Origin: Halobacteriales archaeon QS_3_64_16
GTDB lineage: Archaea > Halobacteriota > Halobacteria > Halobacteriales > Halococcaceae
Assembly: GCA_003021705.1 (NCBI GenBank)
Contig: PXRJ01000027.1
Coordinates: 1-53,998 of the forward strand
Length of the DNA: 53,998 bases
Reading direction: 5' to 3'
The notes below the pieces were generated by a model. It had not been told where the DNA came from, did not search any database, and saw only the letters and a list, made by a program, of their open reading frames with translations. This document shows, piece by piece, positions 1-8,058 of this stretch. The position numbers were made by a program, and so were the translations under genes. Position 1 is the first letter of the stretch. Every line of letters begins with the position of its first letter.

Positions 1-702
1 GTGTATGGGCCGCCCGCGGCCGGCAAGACGAACTTCGCGCTCTCTGCCGCCGTCGATGCCGCCGCGGGCGACGAGTCGGTGCTCTACATCGACACCGAGG
101 GCCTCTCGGTCGATCGCTTCGAGCAACTCGTGAGCGCACGCGCCGAAGCGACCGACGACGGTGGCGGCGCCCCTGACCCTGACCCTGACCCCAGCCTCGA
201 TTCGGGGGAGCGAGGAACCGACAGCGAGGAGGAAGCCAGCGAGGCGGTCGAGGACGTAGCCTCCCGGATCGTGATCACCGACGCGCTCGATTTCGCCGAG
301 CAGGAAGAAGCCGTCAGGGACGCCGCGGAACTGGCCGAGCAGGTGAGCTTGATCGTCCTCGACAGCGCGACCGGCCACTACCGGCTCGAACGGTCGGACG
401 AAGACGGCGGCGAGACCCTCCGAACGGTCGCCCGGCAGATCACCCATCTGCTCTCGCTTGCGCGCAAACACGATCTCGCGGTTCTCGTTACGAACCAGGT
501 CTACACCGATCCCGACGCCGATCGGGTGCGGCCCCTCGGCGGCCACACCTTAGCTCATTGGTCGGGCGTCGTATGCCGGCTCGAACGCTTTCGAGGCGGT
601 CAGCGCCGGGCCACCCTCGAGAAACACGAGTCACGACCGGCCGGCGAGCGCGCCCGTTTCCGGATCACCGATGCCGGTCTCGAAGTCGTCGAGGACTTTT
701 GA
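1..702 (+). CDS. radB: DNA repair/recombination protein RadB (5' end outside window)
   Basis: RecA/RadA-superfamily ATPase, an archaeal RadA paralogue thought to assist recombinational repair. A Walker A motif (GPPAAGKTN) lies at the very start of the visible reading frame, and a Walker B-like strand (VSLIVLDSATG) follows near residue 118. The C-terminal part (LVTNQVYTD, GGHTLAHWSGVVCRLER) is typical of the family. An acidic, low-complexity insert with a DP repeat sits near residues 58-80, probably a halophilic surface loop. RadB normally has residues before the Walker A motif, so the GTG at position 1 is probably internal and the true start lies upstream. Another gene follows after 23 nt on the same strand. 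Confidence 0.9.
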   Translation: MYGPPAAGKTNFALSAAVDAAAGDESVLYIDTEGLSVDRFEQLVSARAEATDDGGGAPDPDPDPSLDSGERGTDSEEEASEAVEDVASRIVITDALDFAEQEEAVRDAAELAEQVSLIVLDSATGHYRLERSDEDGGETLRTVARQITHLLSLARKHDLAVLVTNQVYTDPDADRVRPLGGHTLAHWSGVVCRLERFRGGQRRATLEKHESRPAGERARFRITDAGLEVVEDF

Positions 703-725
703 CCGAGCGGGGCGATCGAGCAGTC

Positions 726-1646
726 GTGCTACCCAACCTATCGAACGTATCGAATCGGATCGACATCCCGCTGTTCGGTGGGGCGAGACGAGCGTGGTCG
801 TCGCTCCGATTCGGTCGGCGATCGGGTGCGCCTCCCAACCGTTCGCTCATCGAGTGGGCAGCACGAGCGCTCTGCGATGGCGACGACCGGAGTCGGTCGC
901 GAGAGAGCCGACGAACGGCTCCCGAAGCGCGAGTCGGGACGGAACTGGCCGTACTCGGACGCGCGGCGCTGTTCGCGCTCGCGACGATCGCCGGGACGAC
1001 CGATCCGGGCGGGGGAGCGAGGCGAAACGGCAATAGCGGGATCGATCGTGTCGAGAGCGACGCGGGCGACGGGACAGCCACCCTTGGACGCCGGTTACGG
1101 GAGAGCGGGCCAATCGTCCTCGTTCCGCTCGCGTGGTCCTTTGCCATCGCGGCCCACCTCGGGTGGCTCGAAGACCAGACGGTGCTGATCGCCCACCTCG
1201 TCATGGACTGTATTCTCGCTGCCTTCGCCGCCACTGCGTGGTCGGAGATGAGTGCAGGCGTCTTACGCGTCTGGAAGCTCGTGCTCCTCGTCGGCCTCGG
1301 GTTCACCCTTCTGGGGACAGGCGCGCTTCTCGGTCGAGACGATAGCCCACCGCCCGAAGCCGAAACCGCAGCGGAGACACAGTCGGGACGAGAGCGAACG
1401 CTCGCGCTCACGGTCCAGGGCTGGCTGCTCGTCCCGGCGGCCGGCCTGGTCTACACTGGGCTGTGTGTCGACGAGGACGAGGTACCCGATGTCTATCTTG
1501 CAGGTGCTACCCTCAGCATACTGGGGAGTCTCGCGTACGCGAGCGCGCCTACCGACTCCCCGGCAGCACCCCGAAAGCTGCTCGGGCTCGCGCTCGCGAA
1601 CGTCGGCCAGACAGCCGGTATCGTGAACGCAGTCTATCAGTACTGA
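726..1646 (+). CDS. Haloarchaeal multi-span membrane protein of unknown function
   Basis: About 306 residues if translation starts at the GTG at 726, which lies 23 nt after the radB stop. The open frame runs further upstream but there overlaps radB with arginine-rich, non-coding-like sequence, so I prefer 726. The N-terminal third is polar. The rest holds about six hydrophobic segments, for example IVLVPLAWSFAIAAHLGWL, VWKLVLLVGLGFTLLGTG and QGWLLVPAAGLVYTGLCV. I recognise no catalytic motif. The position directly after radB suggests co-transcription, not a shared function. Confidence 0.65.
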   Translation: MLPNLSNVSNRIDIPLFGGARRAWSSLRFGRRSGAPPNRSLIEWAARALCDGDDRSRSRESRRTAPEARVGTELAVLGRAALFALATIAGTTDPGGGARRNGNSGIDRVESDAGDGTATLGRRLRESGPIVLVPLAWSFAIAAHLGWLEDQTVLIAHLVMDCILAAFAATAWSEMSAGVLRVWKLVLLVGLGFTLLGTGALLGRDDSPPPEAETAAETQSGRERTLALTVQGWLLVPAAGLVYTGLCVDEDEVPDVYLAGATLSILGSLAYASAPTDSPAAPRKLLGLALANVGQTAGIVNAVYQY

Positions 1647-1703
1647 GCCGTTTCTCCGACCAACCAGACGACTACGATCCGGTCGTCCGTTGAATCGATA
1701 AAC

Positions 1704-2300
1704 ATGAAGAGAGTCACCATCGCCGACATCGAATCGGATAGCGGCGAGATCGGTATCGACCGTCGCCGATTGTCCGGCCCTTTGAACACGACTGACGTTG
1801 CGATCAATCACTACCGGCTCGCTCCCGGCACCGGGTTCCCCGGAGGGCTTCACAGCCACATGGATCAAGAGGAGGTCTTCGTCGTGATCAAGGGAGAAGC
1901 GACCTTCGAGACGCTCGCGTCGGGAAGCGACACGGGGGAGACAGTCACCGTCGGTGCGGGCGAGGCGATCAGGTTCGCTCCCGGCGGTGAGTTCCATTCC
2001 GGAGCGAACGAATCCGACGGTGACCTCCTGGCAGTTGCGATCGGGGCACCTCCCGACAGCGAGGACGTACGAATTCCCCTGGAGTGTCCCGAGTGTAGCC
2101 ACGACGATATGCGCGTCCGGATGGACGAAGAGGGAGTCACGTTCGTCTGTCCGGACTGCGATACCGAGTGCGTTCCGCGAGCCTGTCTCGAGTGCGGTCG
2201 TGAGGAGATGCGCTTCGCGTTAGCCGAGGAAAACCAGGCTGTAGTCGTCTGTCCGAACTGTAGTGCCGAATTCGATCGGCCTCCACTTCGGGACCGATAG
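1704..2300 (+). CDS. Cupin-domain protein with two C-terminal zinc ribbons
   Basis: A protein of 198 residues. Residues 45-110 carry both cupin motifs: GLHSHMDQEEVFVVIKG (metal ligands His, His, Glu) and later GEAIRFAPGGEFHSGAN (third His). Residues 125-195 carry two four-cysteine zinc ribbons: a CPEC/CPDC pair and a CLEC/CPNC pair. Single-domain cupins bind small ligands or metals, and zinc ribbons usually mediate protein or nucleic-acid contacts, so a regulatory or sensor role is possible; the substrate is unknown. The ATG at 1704 is the first start in frame. The gene is convergent with the CBS gene at 2548, with a palindromic block between them. Confidence 0.8.
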   Translation: MKRVTIADIESDSGEIGIDRRRLSGPLNTTDVAINHYRLAPGTGFPGGLHSHMDQEEVFVVIKGEATFETLASGSDTGETVTVGAGEAIRFAPGGEFHSGANESDGDLLAVAIGAPPDSEDVRIPLECPECSHDDMRVRMDEEGVTFVCPDCDTECVPRACLECGREEMRFALAEENQAVVVCPNCSAEFDRPPLRDR

Positions 2301-2379
2301 CACCCTGTGGGCGCCGGTTCATTTCGTAGCGAGCCAGCCCAGACAGCACGTTTCGCTCGCAATAGGTAGTCACCGGAGC

Positions 2380-2547
2380 GAACAACGGCGCATCCGCGAG
2401 TGAGTCACCCTCGGTGGCGAGCGAGCGGTTCTCCGTGACTGAGCGAGTGAAACGAGCGAAGGAGCGGCCTTTTTCGTGCAGATTTTTGCTGGGCCCGCAG
2501 TGAGCGAACGTAGTGAGCGAGCGAGGACCCCAGCAAAAAGGTGCGTC
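2380..2547. repeat. GTGAGCGA-rich palindromic block, copy 1
   Basis: Non-coding block between convergent genes. The core is an inverted repeat: TTTTTGCTGGG near 2485 pairs with CCCAGCAAAAA near 2530, and the arms enclose GTGAGCGA/AGTGAGCGAGCGA sequence. On the minus strand the T-tract begins 6-10 nt after the CBS stop codon, which suits archaeal T-rich transcription termination. A flanking stretch (GTGACTGAGCGA, GAGCGAAGGAGCGG) also appears in the copy near 31.2 kb. Related blocks lie at 7805-8058, 31190-31345 and 35440-35568. Confidence 0.65.
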
Positions 2548-3687
2548 TTAGATCTCACCCAGTTTTCGGAGGAGCTGGCCGCGGTACTCCTCGTCGCGCT
2601 GGATACCTTTGAGCTCCAAGACGTTGCGCTCTAACTTATCGAGCGCGACGTGAAAGGCCGACTGGGCACCGTAGCCCTCGCCCGTGCCGGCGACCTGCCC
2701 TCGGTCGGAGCGAATCCGTATCTGGCACTGGATCAGCGGCGTTCCCCGGAGTTTCTCCTTGTGTTTGTGGAAGCGGACGTGGGCGTGATGGACGTCCATC
2801 TCGCCGTATTTCTCCACCACTTGCTCGATGCGCTCGCGGATCGACTCCCGGGAGAGGGTATCGAGCAGCGCGATGTTCGTGATCTGGACATCGAGACGTT
2901 CCTCTTCAGTGTGGGTAAGCGCCCGGAGGACATCGGTTTTCGTGAGAACACCGGCTACGGTGTCGTCCCCGCTGGGAGTGACTGCTAGGCCGTCGTAGTC
3001 GTACTCGAACATCCTCGAGACGGCCTCTTCGACCGACGTATCGGGCGTAACGGTTTCGACGGGACTGTTCATGATATCGTAGATCGGGAGGTCGAGCATC
3101 CGATCTAGCTCACCGGAGCGCTCGCCGGTCGTCGGGTTGTCCATCTTTCTAACGACGACATCGACGATGTCGTGAGTGGTCACCATCCCCGAGAGCAGGC
3201 CGTTCTCGTTGCACACCGGCAGCCGGGAGACCCCGCGCTCGCGCAGCAGGTTGATCGCCTGTCCGACCCGGGTGTCCTCCCGAATCGTCGCGACCTCGGC
3301 GGTGTAGATCTCGGAGACAGTAAGTGCATCTAAGTGTTCGAGCACCGCTCCCAGGAGCCCATCGGCGCTAACGACACCCCACAGTTCGCCGTTCTCGAAG
3401 ACCGGGGCGACTTTCGTATCGCCCTCGATGAGCATCCGGGCGACGTCCCTGACGTCTTCAGTGCGCTCGATCTTGGGGGCCGAACCGGCGAGGGCGGCGG
3501 CTTTCGTCGAGTCCTCGACGTGGGACTGGAGCAGGGCTCGTTGGGTGATGATCCCGGCGTACTCATCGCCGTCGGTGACGATCACCCCTTTCGGGTTCTC
3601 GCGCTCGAAGATCGAACGTACTTTTCCGAGCCGTTCGTCGGCGCTTGCCTCGACGTACTCTCTGGTGACGATATCGGCGATGTCCAT
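2548..3687 (-). CDS. Four-CBS-domain protein with HPF/RaiA-like C-terminal domain
   Basis: A protein of 379 residues. Four CBS repeats span roughly residues 5-60, 66-125, 128-190 and 207-265 (for example GVSRLPVCNENGLLSGMVTT). CBS pairs usually bind adenine nucleotides and report energy state. The last ~105 residues (from DVQITNI) follow the strand-helix-three-strand-helix order of ribosome hibernation factors: SRESIRERIEQVVEKYGE, then VHHAHVRFHKHK, basic strands and a closing helix. The inference is a ribosome-binding, nucleotide-sensing hibernation or inhibition factor. GGAG lies just before the ATG at 3687. The gene is divergent from the lycopene-cyclase-domain gene and ends in palindromic block 1. 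Confidence 0.8.
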   Translation of the reverse strand: MDIADIVTREYVEASADERLGKVRSIFERENPKGVIVTDGDEYAGIITQRALLQSHVEDSTKAAALAGSAPKIERTEDVRDVARMLIEGDTKVAPVFENGELWGVVSADGLLGAVLEHLDALTVSEIYTAEVATIREDTRVGQAINLLRERGVSRLPVCNENGLLSGMVTTHDIVDVVVRKMDNPTTGERSGELDRMLDLPIYDIMNSPVETVTPDTSVEEAVSRMFEYDYDGLAVTPSGDDTVAGVLTKTDVLRALTHTEEERLDVQITNIALLDTLSRESIRERIEQVVEKYGEMDVHHAHVRFHKHKEKLRGTPLIQCQIRIRSDRGQVAGTGEGYGAQSAFHVALDKLERNVLELKGIQRDEEYRGQLLRKLGEI

Positions 3688-3855
3688 CGTAGCTCCTCAC
3701 GTGGTATAGGTTGGCATTCGTAATCAAAGTTAGTTCAGCGGCCATTCGTGTCGCCAGTGGCTGACGAGGCCTGGGAAAGGCCGAGAGCGGCTCGACGCTC
3801 CGAGCCACCGGGGCCGGTAGGGAGGCTTTTGTCCGTGGTGGTGCTGTCAGTGGAC

Positions 3856-4242
3856 GTGCCATCGAAACTCGACATCGGCGTGTTCGGTCGGTATACCTAC
3901 CTGCTGACCGAGGTCTTCTGGGGGGCGATCGCTTTCGTACTCTTGGACCGAGCGAACGGTCTGGGCCGAGCGGCGAAGACGGTGCTCGTGCTCTATCCCG
4001 TCGCGTACGTCTGGGACCGATATACGCTGGCGGTGGGCGTCTTCGACATCCCGCTGCGGACCGGTATCGATCTGGCGGGGATCCCACTCGAAGAACACCT
4101 CTTTGCGGTCGTCGTTCCCTCGCTCGTGCTCGGCTTCCACGAGAATTTGCATGGCGGGTCGGATGGTGCCGGGTCGACGACCGACGCCGAGGATCGAGAG
4201 GCGGCCGAGGTCGAGACAACCGGGGACACGACTCGGTTCTGA
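3856..4242 (+). CDS. Lycopene-cyclase-domain membrane protein (single domain)
   Basis: The motif region YVWDRYTLAVGVFDIPLR followed by GIPLEEHLFAVVVPS matches the repeat unit of the CrtYc/CrtYd membrane lycopene cyclases, which close the end rings of lycopene to give beta-carotene. Only one unit of about 128 residues is present, whereas the full haloarchaeal cyclase has two, so this may be a half-size paralogue without cyclase activity. There are three hydrophobic segments and a short acidic tail. The frame is open from a GTG at 3748; I chose the GTG at 3856 because the sequence before it does not look coding and homologous starts lie close to the YTYLLTE stretch. Confidence 0.65.
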   Translation: MPSKLDIGVFGRYTYLLTEVFWGAIAFVLLDRANGLGRAAKTVLVLYPVAYVWDRYTLAVGVFDIPLRTGIDLAGIPLEEHLFAVVVPSLVLGFHENLHGGSDGAGSTTDAEDREAAEVETTGDTTRF

Positions 4243-4301
4243 ACGACGGAGCGCACTCAGCGGAGCGGACAAGCGGAACGACGGGGCGCAGAATCAGCCC
4301 C

Positions 4302-4312
4302 AATATATATAT
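4302..4312 (+). promoter_or_regulatory. TATA box for the 4349 gene
   Basis: A run of alternating A and T (AATATATATAT) in otherwise GC-rich DNA, centred about 42 nt before the ATG at 4349. With an archaeal spacing of 25-27 nt, transcription would start near 4332-4335, leaving a short leader of about 15 nt. Confidence 0.6.
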
Positions 4313-4348
4313 CTGTGTGTGGAGAGTGTCGCCACAGGGTACTCTACA

Positions 4349-5077
4349 ATGGGAGATACGCTATCGAAACTACTGGCCAACACGGAAAGCAGTGCAGAGG
4401 AGACGATGAAACAGCGCGCGACCGAGTCGCTGCGAGGTGAGCTCGAGGAAATACTACAGGAGGCCCTCGAGGACGCAATACGGGAGGGGATCGCCGAGAG
4501 CCAAGCCGAGTCGGTATCCTCGGAATCGACCGGTCGCCGCCGCGGTCCCGGGGCGCTGCTGTGGCTCGGAGCCGGCGTCGCGATCGGCTACCTACTGGCC
4601 GACCGGGAGGTCGAACTCTCGCCGGAGACCTACGACGAGGCGAGCGAACAGCTACGGACACTCTCCGGTGAAGCAAGCGAGCGGATCGAGCCCTACGCCG
4701 GCGACCGGAGCGAGCAGGTCGAGCGGATCACCGAAGACATCGCGAGGGAGCTAGACGACCGGGCAGCCGAGCAGCGAACCGAGCAACGCAGCGTGCCGAG
4801 CGTCGGGCAGCGCGGCCCGCTTGCACTGCTCGCGCTCGGGTCGATCGGTGTGGCCGGCTATCTGTTGCTCAACGGTCGTAGCGGCGGGCCCGACTGGCAG
4901 GAAGAGGCCGAGGACCGGGAATCGAGTGCGACGGACGTCGCCGTCGGCAGCGATTCGGTACCCGACTCGATCGGTGAGGAAGCACACGACGGCACCGAGG
5001 AAGACGACGATGACGCTGTGGAGGAAGACGACGATAGCGCCGGAGAGGAGGTCGAATCGGACGGTACGGCACTGTAG
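4349..5077 (+). CDS. Acidic protein with two glycine-rich membrane segments
   Basis: A protein of 242 residues from the ATG at 4349, which is placed correctly after a strong TATA box. The N-terminal region is helical and charged (EELEEILQEALEDAIREGI type). Two similar glycine-containing hydrophobic segments follow: ALLWLGAGVAIGYLLAD near residue 70 and LALLALGSIGVAGYLLLNG near residue 160. Each is preceded by GRRRGPG- or GQRGP-like sequence, suggesting an internal duplication. The tail is almost pure Asp/Glu. I do not recognise a family; a membrane-anchored structural or stress protein is possible. Confidence 0.7.
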   Translation: MGDTLSKLLANTESSAEETMKQRATESLRGELEEILQEALEDAIREGIAESQAESVSSESTGRRRGPGALLWLGAGVAIGYLLADREVELSPETYDEASEQLRTLSGEASERIEPYAGDRSEQVERITEDIARELDDRAAEQRTEQRSVPSVGQRGPLALLALGSIGVAGYLLLNGRSGGPDWQEEAEDRESSATDVAVGSDSVPDSIGEEAHDGTEEDDDDAVEEDDDSAGEEVESDGTAL

Positions 5078-5088
5078 GCCAGGCTTCC

Positions 5089-6453
5089 TCAGGGAATATC
5101 GAGCCGAGCGATCCGACCATCGACCACCGAATCGATTCCGTTCTCGCGAGCGTATGCAGCTAACACTTTATATTGTGTATCGAGCGTTCGCTGACGGTGT
5201 CTCGGTTGCAAGGTAGGGAATTCGATGGCGGACGAATAGAGGAAATCCGATGTCGCCACGCTGTATGTTCGCTTCAGGTCGATCGGCTCCCCGTCGACCG
5301 TCGCCGCGACGAGCGCTCGCTCGGCGTGGTCGTAGACGATCCGTGCGCCGCTGAGGTGTGCGTACCACCGCGTCGCGTCGCCGAACTCCACGAGCGCGCT
5401 GTCGCCTTCTCGAAGTAGTTCGCACAGTTCCTCACCGGAGAGAGTCGCGACGACGACCGGACCGCTGAACGGAACGACACTGGCGAGCTGGCCGATGGTC
5501 ACCGGCCCGTCGAGTGCCGGTCCGGCACGAATCGAGCCGCTGTTTACGAGCGCGACGTCGGCCTCACCGGCCCAGCGGTAGGCGTCCGCGACGAAATTTC
5601 CGATCCGGCACTCGCCCTCGTAGACCGACTGGTCAGTCCACTCGATGCGCTCCTCGGCGTGAGCGACGACCTCGTTCAATCCCGCGTGTTCCATTCGCGC
5701 TTCGAGGGCCTCGCGTACTTCCTTATCGATCGGTCCGTCCGCGACCTCGTGTCGAGTCGCCTCTATGGATTCACCGAGAGTAACTTCGAGCAGCACCCGG
5801 CCGTTGGCACCTGGCCGGGTGAGCAGGGTACCGGCGACGTGCTCGATGCGCTCGCTGTGGACGTGCCCGCCGAGGATCGCGTCGATATCAAGGACCTCGG
5901 CGAGTTCCTCGTTGCCGGCACCGACGTGTGAGAGCGCGACGATGTGATCGACGTCCCGATTGCACAACGCGGCGACGGCTTCCTTGCCGGCAGCGACCGG
6001 GTCGGTGAACTCGAAGCTCTCCGGAACAGAGGTCATCGACGGCGTATTGGGATCGATGACGCCGAAGACTCCGACACGGCTGTACTTCGTTTCGAGGACC
6101 GTCCACGGCAGGACGCCATCCGCGGCGCCGAATCGACCGTCCGCGTCGTACATATTCGCACAGACCCAGGTTTGTGGGGACGCACGGACCAGTTCGCGCG
6201 TTCGCTCGTGGCCGAAATCGAAGTCGTGATTGCCGAATGTCTCGGCGTCGGGGTCGATCGCTCGAAAGAAATCGAGGGCCTGTTCGGCTTCGGTCACCAG
6301 TGCGAGCACGCCCGGCGCGGTGTTATCGCCGGTGCCGACGACCAGCGTCTCCTCGTCGCGCAATTCCTCGATGAGCCCCGCGAGTCGCCCGATCCGTTCG
6401 GGATCGTCGTAGGCGCTCTCGATATCGGAGTAGTGTAGGATACGAGGCGTCAT
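5089..6453 (-). CDS. 5'-nucleotidase/UshA-like metallophosphatase, cytoplasmic form
   Basis: A protein of 454 residues from the ATG at 6453; the frame is open 47 codons further up but that part is serine-rich and unlike the family. The N-terminal metallophosphatase domain shows TGDN, FGNHDFDFG, ALSHVG and GGHVHSE. The C-terminal half matches the 5'-nucleotidase substrate domain (ALVNSGSIRAG, VVPFSGPVVVATLSG). The first metal motif reads HYSDIES where the family usually has D-x-H, so a Glu replaces the expected His. No signal peptide is visible although UshA-type enzymes are normally exported. It probably hydrolyses nucleotides or related phosphoesters; the substrate is not known. Confidence 0.85.
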   Translation of the reverse strand: MTPRILHYSDIESAYDDPERIGRLAGLIEELRDEETLVVGTGDNTAPGVLALVTEAEQALDFFRAIDPDAETFGNHDFDFGHERTRELVRASPQTWVCANMYDADGRFGAADGVLPWTVLETKYSRVGVFGVIDPNTPSMTSVPESFEFTDPVAAGKEAVAALCNRDVDHIVALSHVGAGNEELAEVLDIDAILGGHVHSERIEHVAGTLLTRPGANGRVLLEVTLGESIEATRHEVADGPIDKEVREALEARMEHAGLNEVVAHAEERIEWTDQSVYEGECRIGNFVADAYRWAGEADVALVNSGSIRAGPALDGPVTIGQLASVVPFSGPVVVATLSGEELCELLREGDSALVEFGDATRWYAHLSGARIVYDHAERALVAATVDGEPIDLKRTYSVATSDFLYSSAIEFPTLQPRHRQRTLDTQYKVLAAYARENGIDSVVDGRIARLDIP

Positions 6454-6631
6454 ATCGGAGATCGTCAGGAGGAAAGAACTGCTATGCAAAAGAGTATCCG
6501 AATTTCCTAAATCGGTGGTCGAGAAGGCTGGAGAGTTACTCGACTGGGCCGAGCGAGGCAGATCGGACAGGAAATGAGAACCACCCGAAATCACGCTTAA
6601 TACCTGTCGTCACGTATCGTCGACGAGAGCT

Positions 6632-7002
6632 ATGGACGAGGCCAGCCGGAGGGGGTTCGAACACGCATCCAGGCGATCGCGGCGCGATCCGGGTACGACC
6701 CGGTCCGCGTGCTGGTGTTCGGCCCGCGGGCGCGGGGCGATCATCGCGCTGACAGCGACGTCGGCGTGATACTGGTCTCGCCGGATTTCGAGGGCGTGCC
6801 GTTCTATCGTCGGTTGGGACTGTTCTATCGAGGGTGGGACTACGAGGAACTGCCGAGTCTCGAGTTCGTCCCGCTGACCCCCGCGGAGTTCGACGAGCGG
6901 GCGTCGGCCGAGAGTCCGACAGTGGTGCAGACTGCGGTTGAGGAGAGGGTTGATCTCATCGGTCACTCCTCTCAAAGACTGTTCAACAATATTCCGCCGT
7001 AG
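6632..7002 (+). pseudogene. Nucleotidyltransferase-fold (MNT-like) gene, N-terminus out of frame
   Basis: From about 6655 the frame ending at 7002 reads RIQAIAARSGYDPVRVLVFG and then GPRARGDHRADSDVGVILVS, the G-S/P-R-A-R-G...DSD signature of small pol-beta-fold nucleotidyltransferases. That frame has no start codon before the GTG at 6709, which lies inside the motif strand. An ATG at 6632 in another frame reads MDEASRR, a sensible N-terminus. The two join cleanly if the G5 run at 6651-6655 is changed by one added or two removed bases. So the gene is either frameshifted or carries a sequencing error. The rest (FYRRLGLFYRGWDYEELP) is intact to the end. Confidence 0.6.
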
Positions 7003-7010
7003 ATGAATAG

Positions 7011-7675
7011 TCAGCTCAAAAGCCACCCATTGATTGTGATTAATGCTGCGAGAAATCCAATCACAGTGGCTATTCGTCTCAGATGTGGATGGCGTTGTTT
7101 GTCTTGATCCAGAGATAGTAGCACGTATGGATAGAATCGATTAAATAGATTCTGTGAGATCTTTCCAACAAAAAAGGAGATAATGGCTATCAAGTATACG
7201 TCATCTATTTCAGTGATCCCGAATCTACCTCCGAGTCCAAAAGAGAGGACAATGTAGCTGAATATACCTAAAGTGAGCGCAGCGATAATTGGAAAGTTAT
7301 TGTCGAGGATCTCTCTGATCCTGTCTCCTTTTTTATCGAAATAGTCTTCGACATCTGTTCTCTTTCTTTTGACCCAGTCTGTATCACCACTAACCCACAA
7401 TTGAATCTTGTTGCTTGCCGAGTTGTCTACTCTAAGCTCAAGCTCTCCTTCTTCACCTTCGACAGCGATGGTGAAATCATATATAAAGGGGGAAGCGTGG
7501 GGTCCTGTAATATCTCTCCACCATCTGAATATTCGTAGGTCGAAAAATTATCCTCTAATTCAAATTTGATCTCTGGTTCGGATGTTTGAGCTAGTAGTAT
7601 CCGCTCTAAATCGGCCAGCCTACTTCCTGTTAGACGTATAGATGGCAAGTTAGCCGTGTATCTCATCCCTTCCAT
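7011..7675 (-). pseudogene. AT-rich membrane protein gene split by one frameshift
   Basis: Two overlapping minus-strand frames form one protein of about 221 residues. The first (from the ATG at 7675) starts MEGMRYTANLPSIRLTG and reaches GGEILQDPTLPP. The second continues PFIYDFTIAVEGEEGELELR in another frame and runs to 7011. The switch lies in the C5T3 run near 7484-7491 and needs one base added. The C-terminal half has three hydrophobic segments (FPIIAALTLGIFSYIVLSFG, VYLIAIISFFVG, IATVIGFLAALITING). GC content is far lower than in neighbouring genes, which suggests transfer. Function unknown; the frameshift may be real or a sequencing artefact. Confidence 0.55.
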
Positions 7676-7804
7676 TCTGCATGTTAGTGCTTTACACGGA
7701 GTCATATACTTTATTGCGGTAATGTAACATTTGATTAGGGAGATGGAGCACAATATCGCTTCTCTACCGAGGATAGCTGAAAGCGTATTGATGGACACCT
7801 CTCT

Positions 7805-8058
7805 TAGTCTAAGCATCGTCCTTGACTTCTCGTGAGCGAACCGAAGGTGAGCGAGCGGTAGCGCGCACGGACCGGAGACGCGAGTACAACGAGCGTCGGA
7901 GGGAGTACGCGCTATTTTGATGCACTGGTCGTTCCCGTTCGCTCCCTCCAGTCGCTCCCCTCCCACTCTCTGCTCTCGTTCATTCGCTGGCGCTCGTTCA
8001 CGAGAACATATTTTGCCGAGCGAGGCGCGTCAGCGCCGAGCGCAGCGCAAAAGGTGCA
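7805..8058. repeat. GTGAGCGA-rich palindromic block, copy 2, behind tRNA-Val
   Basis: Non-coding stretch between the AT-rich gene and tRNA-Val. The core next to the tRNA is ATTTTGCCGAGCGAGGCGCG ... CGCCGAGCGCAGCGCAAAAGG (8012-8053), a palindrome of the same type as the copy at 31.3 kb. A wider imperfect inverted repeat (TTCTCGTGAGCGAAC near 7827, GCTCGTTCACGAGAAC near 7994) surrounds it. The T-tract sits immediately 3' of the tRNA on the minus strand. I see nothing convincing as a gene between 7676 and 8058. Confidence 0.55.

Noticed and set aside
168-192. CCCTGA tandem repeat
   Set aside because: Encodes a DP repeat inside the acidic loop of RadB and stays in frame; a coding low-complexity tract, not a mobile or CRISPR repeat.
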